From contig CACMBV010000021.1 of assembly GCA_902612125.1 (NCBI GenBank), forward strand, positions 1 to 38,628: a stretch of 38,628 nt of DNA, read 5' to 3'. A program made the translations under genes and the position numbers. Of the stretch, positions 35,238 to 38,628 are shown piece by piece; within the stretch, counting starts at the first letter, position 1; each line of letters opens with the position of its first letter. The DNA is from an uncultured Verrucomicrobiota bacterium. GTDB lineage: Bacteria > Verrucomicrobiota > Verrucomicrobiia > Opitutales > Seribacteraceae. The notes under the pieces were generated by a model, which saw only the letters and a list, made by a program, of their open reading frames with translations, had not been told where the DNA came from and ran no database searches.

Positions 35238-37010
35238 ATGAATAATTTTCGATTATATCTCATCTCTTTATTTTTTTCCGGTCATTTCTTTTATCTTTTC
35301 GGGCAAGATTCTAGCGGGGGGCATGACTTCGATGAAGATCATGGAGGGGATGAATTTTCACTTTATGGTACTGTACAGAGTGGCGATGCCAGTTTTTCCA
35401 CGGTTGGGGCTGAATTTCAGATTACTGCGTCGGATGGTGCCCTGATTAATTATTATAATTTTGACATACCCGCAGGAGAAACCGTCCGTTTTATTCAGCC
35501 CAATTCAGCCTCCTCGGTTGTAAACAAAATTTTGGGTCTGGTGCCCACTCAAATAGACGGTAATTTATATGGTAATGGGAAGGTAGTTTTGCTTAATTCA
35601 TCTGGGATCGTCTTTGGTGAAAATGCAGTGGTGGAAGTGGGCAAGCTGCACGCCATTGCGGGTACTGACACTCAAGAGTCATTTTCACTCAGCGGTACAA
35701 TCACCAATGCAGGATCAATCAAGGCAAAAGAAGTGGTTCTTGCCGGTCAATCAGTCACCAACACAGGAACGATTCTGGTGGAGGAGGGTTCATTGGTCAT
35801 GGCTGCCGGAGCTTCGGTAGGGTTGACCGACAGGGACAATACCCTGTTTGTTTCCATATCAAGCGAAGACCCTCTCGGTGGAGCCAGCGATATCGCCGGG
35901 CAGGCAGTCCTGCAATCGGGCGTGGTACAGGCTAGTAAAGCCCAGTTCTATGGAAATAGCATTACTCATGGCGGCAGTACGCAGGCATCTACATTGACTG
36001 TGCAAGACTACGCTACATTTGATGGAGCTAAAGGCACAGTAAGCACCCCTGAACTAGTGGTCTCCGGTTCCCAGTACGGCAGTAGTACTCAAAATTTCGA
36101 TCTTAGTGGAAAAACAAATACGGTAAATAAACTTATGATTTCCGGCTCTCATCAGGATCTAAAGATACGTAGTTCTCAGGGCTTACAGGTGGGTGAAAGT
36201 GTTACCAAGAACGAACAAACACCCAATGAAGACGGAGGGGATATCCTCTCCGTTCTTGTTCAAAATATGGATTTACGCGTGGACGAGGGCGATCTTACCC
36301 TCCATGTTCTACCTGCACCCAATCTTACAACCAGTGACAATTCTCTTCTGCTTGCCGCAGAAAATAACCTGGTTCTTCCCGTTGATTTAGAATCCTTCAC
36401 TCATTCCCGAAAAATTCTATACGGTAGAAACCTAGGGGTTGGCGCGATCGAGAAGGATGATCTGGCACTCGGTTCAACGGTTAGTTTGGATGCTATCTCT
36501 ATTTTTATAGACGATCTTTCGCCAACCCTGAGCCCCTCGGTTATTAAAGCACTCGCCACCGATAATCCCACCTTTGAGGGATTTGATAGTAAAGGTGGTC
36601 TGGTTGAACTTTCGCAAATGAGCGAAGAACAGCTCAATATGCTTTTTAAATACGGGCTATTCACGGGATACTCCTATTTCTTTCAGGCTCCTGATAAGTC
36701 AGCCAAACTGGCGAACGATTTGGAAGAAGCCGGTGGAAGTAGTGCCCTTTTTGGCGGAAGTTTTGCGGTCGTTGCAAGTGCCGGGAGTGCATCATCTGAC
36801 TCCTCTGGAGATGGCGGTTCAGAGGACGGAGATGGAGACGGATCATCATCATCGACGAGTTCGTCCCCAAATACTGCCGCCAGGGCCATCGGAGTTGCTC
36901 CCTTCGCTCCAATCAGCCGGCCCATTTTATCAGTGGAAGCATCGGCGATACTCGAAAAAGCACTGGCCCCGGAGATCGAGCAGAAAATGGAAAAATATCT
37001 TAATCCCTAA
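35238..37010 (+). CDS. TpsA-type exoprotein with filamentous haemagglutinin N-terminal domain
   Basis: A 590-residue exported protein, the likely cargo of the TpsB barrel just upstream. Signal peptide residues 1-22 (SGHFFYLFG). The TPS secretion domain follows: residues about 40-260 include GALINYYNFDIPAGETVRFIQ, a beta-helix start, and VVLLNSSGIVFGENAVVEVGKLHAIAG, where the canonical NPNGI motif is varied to NSSGI. Residues about 130-330 are beta-helix-like with short N/T/S-rich turns. Unlike classic FHA the protein is short and has no long tandem repeats. It ends with a Ser/Gly/Asp-rich low-complexity segment (about 505-545) and a short conserved-looking tail (PFAPISRPIL...). It may therefore remain surface-bound. 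The gap to the next gene is six bases. Confidence 0.85.
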   Translation: MNNFRLYLISLFFSGHFFYLFGQDSSGGHDFDEDHGGDEFSLYGTVQSGDASFSTVGAEFQITASDGALINYYNFDIPAGETVRFIQPNSASSVVNKILGLVPTQIDGNLYGNGKVVLLNSSGIVFGENAVVEVGKLHAIAGTDTQESFSLSGTITNAGSIKAKEVVLAGQSVTNTGTILVEEGSLVMAAGASVGLTDRDNTLFVSISSEDPLGGASDIAGQAVLQSGVVQASKAQFYGNSITHGGSTQASTLTVQDYATFDGAKGTVSTPELVVSGSQYGSSTQNFDLSGKTNTVNKLMISGSHQDLKIRSSQGLQVGESVTKNEQTPNEDGGDILSVLVQNMDLRVDEGDLTLHVLPAPNLTTSDNSLLLAAENNLVLPVDLESFTHSRKILYGRNLGVGAIEKDDLALGSTVSLDAISIFIDDLSPTLSPSVIKALATDNPTFEGFDSKGGLVELSQMSEEQLNMLFKYGLFTGYSYFFQAPDKSAKLANDLEEAGGSSALFGGSFAVVASAGSASSDSSGDGGSEDGDGDGSSSSTSSSPNTAARAIGVAPFAPISRPILSVEASAILEKALAPEIEQKMEKYLNP

Positions 37011-37016
37011 TGCCCA

Positions 37017-38123
37017 ATGCTTTTTTTAAAAATCACCCGTTCCGTCAAAAGATTTGCGGCCCGCTTCGGATGGCTGACGGCAGAGTTGGTGTTCGTATTT
37101 CTGGGAATGTATGGGGCCTTCCTGCTGGAACGGATGCACGACAACGATCTCGACCTGTTGCGAAAACGGCAGATCTTGCAGGCCTTGGTCGATGAATTTG
37201 AGGATTATGAGAACGAGCTCAGCTCCGCCAGTTCCTCGCTCGACGAGGCTTACGGAGTCCCCTTTTTCACAGCCTACGGAGCAGGGGAAAAGCCATTTCC
37301 CGCACCTATTCCGTATGGAGGGATGGCGAGCGTTAATACCGGTATCTGGGAGGCGATGCTCCAGAGCGGGGGGATTGAGGTCCTTGAAGTCGATGTTATT
37401 CAACAAGTGCAGGTATTCTTCAAAAAACTTCAGGATCTGCTCGATTTGTATTCCCGGTTTGAGAGGCTTACGGAGCAAATGATTCTTCCGGAAATGGATC
37501 AGGAAGTCGCTTTTTTCTACCAGGCGGAAGGTCCGGAACTTCGCGATAAATATAAATGGTATGTCAATTCCCTCTTTACCATTGGGATGTCCCTGCGGTC
37601 ATTAAGCGAGCAGGCCGCCACCACCAAGGAAGTACTGCTTGCGGAGTATGAAAAAGTCCGTAAAAAAGAGGAAGAAGAAGGAGTGGAAATAAAGAAAAAT
37701 TTCACACCCCGCCGTAAGAGCACAAAATCTCCCGTGCAAGCTCCCCCCCAGAAGGAGCAACCGGAGGAGAGCGTAGAAGAGGAAATCACCGACGAATTAT
37801 CCGTTGCCCGGGCCCAGGCAGTCGACTATCTGGTATTCCAGTGCAATGCCCTGGCCGACTTTTTTGAAACCATCAAAACAGGCTATGACCAAGCCCATGC
37901 CATTCCTTTTTTCACTTCCTATTCTGAAGGCGAACAGCCCTTACCTTTTGCCTTATCCAGTGATCTTTTGGAAGGGATGACCACCGAGCCGCTGATGGGT
38001 CTACTTTCTGCAGAGGGAGTGGAAGAAATCTTGCCGGCCGCGCCAACTGCTCGAAAAAATTTCGGAGACCGAAGCGATGCACCAGGACTTTGCCAGACGC
38101 TGTCAGGAGGAAATTTCTCCTGA
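37017..38123 (+). CDS. Membrane-anchored protein with duplicated domain (frameshifted 3' end)
   Basis: The first 340 or so residues of a bitopic membrane protein. A basic N-terminus is followed by one transmembrane helix (about 18-38, AELVFVFLGMYGAFLLERM), recalling small anchored proteins whose helix ends in an acidic/Arg motif. A domain then occurs twice: EAYGVPFFTAYGAGEKPFPAPI...ILPEMDQEV (about 80-165) and, after a charged, proline-containing linker (about 220-265), QAHAIPFFTSYSEGEQPLPFAL (about 290-311). At about 38033-38059 the frame is lost: the reading frame ends in a non-matching 24-residue tail at 38123, while the missing half of the second copy continues in another frame (see the 38077 entry). 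The intact gene would run to 38379. Six bases after the TpsA gene, so same operon. Function unknown. Confidence 0.75.
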   Translation: MLFLKITRSVKRFAARFGWLTAELVFVFLGMYGAFLLERMHDNDLDLLRKRQILQALVDEFEDYENELSSASSSLDEAYGVPFFTAYGAGEKPFPAPIPYGGMASVNTGIWEAMLQSGGIEVLEVDVIQQVQVFFKKLQDLLDLYSRFERLTEQMILPEMDQEVAFFYQAEGPELRDKYKWYVNSLFTIGMSLRSLSEQAATTKEVLLAEYEKVRKKEEEEGVEIKKNFTPRRKSTKSPVQAPPQKEQPEESVEEEITDELSVARAQAVDYLVFQCNALADFFETIKTGYDQAHAIPFFTSYSEGEQPLPFALSSDLLEGMTTEPLMGLLSAEGVEEILPAAPTARKNFGDRSDAPGLCQTLSGGNFS

Positions 38124-38379
38124 TCATAATGTTTCTGTTTTTTACGATGAGGAGGTTCCCGATCTCAGGGAAAACTTCCAGTGGTTTCCCAATACGCTTT
38201 ACAGTCTCGGGCTTGCCCTGGATGGCTGTCATACCGAAACCAGCTCCGTTTTAGCCATGCTGGGCGTTCAGGATACAAAGGAGCCAGAAGTCTCTTTGGA
38301 CGAATCATCAAATAATAACGCCTTACCCCAATCCGATTTAGATGACAAGCTCTCCAATTCTCCAGATAATGAAAAGTAA
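38077..38379 (+). pseudogene. 3' portion of the frameshifted duplicated-domain gene
   Basis: Continuation, one frame over, of the gene beginning at 37017. This frame is open upstream to at least 38041 and reads RQLLEKISETEAMHQDFARR before continuing to SVFYDEEVPDLRENFQWFPNTLYSLGLALDG. It mirrors the first domain copy, where AFFYQAEGPELRDKYKWYVNSLFTIGMSLRS stands at the matching place. The shift could be one extra base in the GC-rich run at 38033-38043, one extra A in the A6 run at 38054-38059, a small deletion, or a base-call error. The ATG at 38077 could start a separate 100-residue product, but it has no ribosome-binding site and begins mid-domain. The TAA overlaps the start of the next gene. 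Confidence 0.65.
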
Positions 38380-38628
38380 AGTGATTAATATCCTCCTGTT
38401 TATAATGCCCTTTTATTTAGTGGCGGAAGAGTACACAACCACCGAAGTTCCCATTGTGGTGGAAATGACCGGTCAGGTAAATCGCTACGATGCAGAATCG
38501 GGTGCCTTTGAGCCCATTCAGGTCGGAGAAAAAATAGATAAACCCACCCTTTATTTTACCGCTGCTGAATCCGAGTTGATTGTTTCCTATCCCGCTAAGA
38601 TTGTTGCCCGCTTCGGGGAAAATACCCG
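38369..38628 (+). CDS. Exported FecR-domain-like protein (partial, cut by window end)
   Basis: N-terminal 86 residues of a protein cut off by the window end. The signal peptide is residues 1 to about 19 (KSKVINILLFIMPFYLVAEE). Residues about 47-86 (QVGEKIDKPTLYFTAAESELIVSYPAKIVARFGEN) have the strand pattern of a FecR-type domain: a V-G-E-K/..-T-A-.-S-.-L-.-V.... run with the usual glycine and threonine positions. Such domains occur in exported FecR-like proteins of Verrucomicrobiota and Planctomycetota, often without a sigma-factor system. The ATG overlaps the preceding gene by 11 bases, so it appears to be the fourth gene of the secretion operon. Identification is tentative because the sequence is short. 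Confidence 0.6.
   Translation, partial: MKSKVINILLFIMPFYLVAEEYTTTEVPIVVEMTGQVNRYDAESGAFEPIQVGEKIDKPTLYFTAAESELIVSYPAKIVARFGENT

Noticed and set aside
38033-38059. Programmed ribosomal frameshifting
   Set aside because: No recognisable +1 slip signal or stimulating hairpin, and no family precedent. The shift lies in the middle of a domain, so mutation or sequence error is simpler.
1-38628. CRISPR array, insertion sequence, tRNA, rRNA or prophage genes
   Set aside because: I read for direct-repeat arrays, transposase motifs and cloverleaf-like sequences and found none. The protein-level repeats in the giant gene are diverged and coding.

Overview
The window looks like a chromosomal segment of a Gram-negative, marine-type bacterium of the Planctomycetes-Verrucomicrobia-Chlamydiae group, most likely Verrucomicrobiota (Opitutae-like). 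This is inference. It rests on a tryptophan-rich C-terminal module on a giant secreted protein, of a kind I associate with Verrucomicrobiota, on weak or absent Shine-Dalgarno sequences before many genes, on a two-partner secretion locus with an outer-membrane TpsB barrel, and on an Obg without a C-terminal extension. There are no rRNA or tRNA genes and no CRISPR array that I can see. Almost all genes lie on the plus strand.

Layout. (1) 1-9.8 kb: a short-chain dehydrogenase, a 2568-residue exported protein built of about thirteen carboxypeptidase-regulatory-like beta-sandwich repeats, and a 392-residue exported protein with two tandem copies of one domain. (2) 9.8-23.2 kb: a very AT-rich glycan-assembly cluster. 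It holds two methyltransferases, a Wzt-type ABC ATPase, a PLP sugar aminotransferase, three soluble glycosyltransferases (one a GT2/WsaF-like fusion), two polytopic GT-C-like membrane proteins, a sulfotransferase-like protein, a hexapeptide-repeat acyltransferase and a membrane acyltransferase-3. Many of these genes overlap by 4-11 bases and use TTG or GTG starts, so they look translationally coupled. (3) 23.2-26.5 kb: a small membrane-protein gene on the minus strand broken by an in-frame stop, then a three-gene nucleotide-rhamnose operon. The first enzyme of that operon resembles the plant/giant-virus bifunctional epimerase-reductase (NRS/ER) rather than RmlD, followed by rmlB and rmlA, with no rmlC. 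(4) 26.5-30.3 kb: housekeeping metK, ahcY and obg, with a strong terminator after ahcY. (5) 30.3-33.3 kb: two tiny coupled ORFs, yaaA on the minus strand, a small secreted protein with two RDGR repeats and a TerB-like protein. (6) 33.4 kb to the end: an apparent operon of TpsB transporter, TpsA-like filamentous haemagglutinin N-domain protein, a membrane-anchored protein with a duplicated domain (frameshifted in this sequence) and the start of a FecR-domain-like exported protein.

How it may work together. The rml operon would supply activated deoxysugar (dTDP-L-rhamnose is the best guess). The glycosyltransferases, including WsaF-like and rhamnosyltransferase-like enzymes, would polymerise a rhamnose-containing glycan. 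The aminotransferase, sulfotransferase, acyltransferases and methyltransferases would decorate it. The Wzt-type ATPase would power export, although its permease is not in the window. MetK and AhcY make S-adenosylmethionine and recycle its by-product, which would serve the methyltransferases among many other users. The giant repeat protein and the TPS locus are surface or secreted components, probably functionally separate from the glycan cluster.
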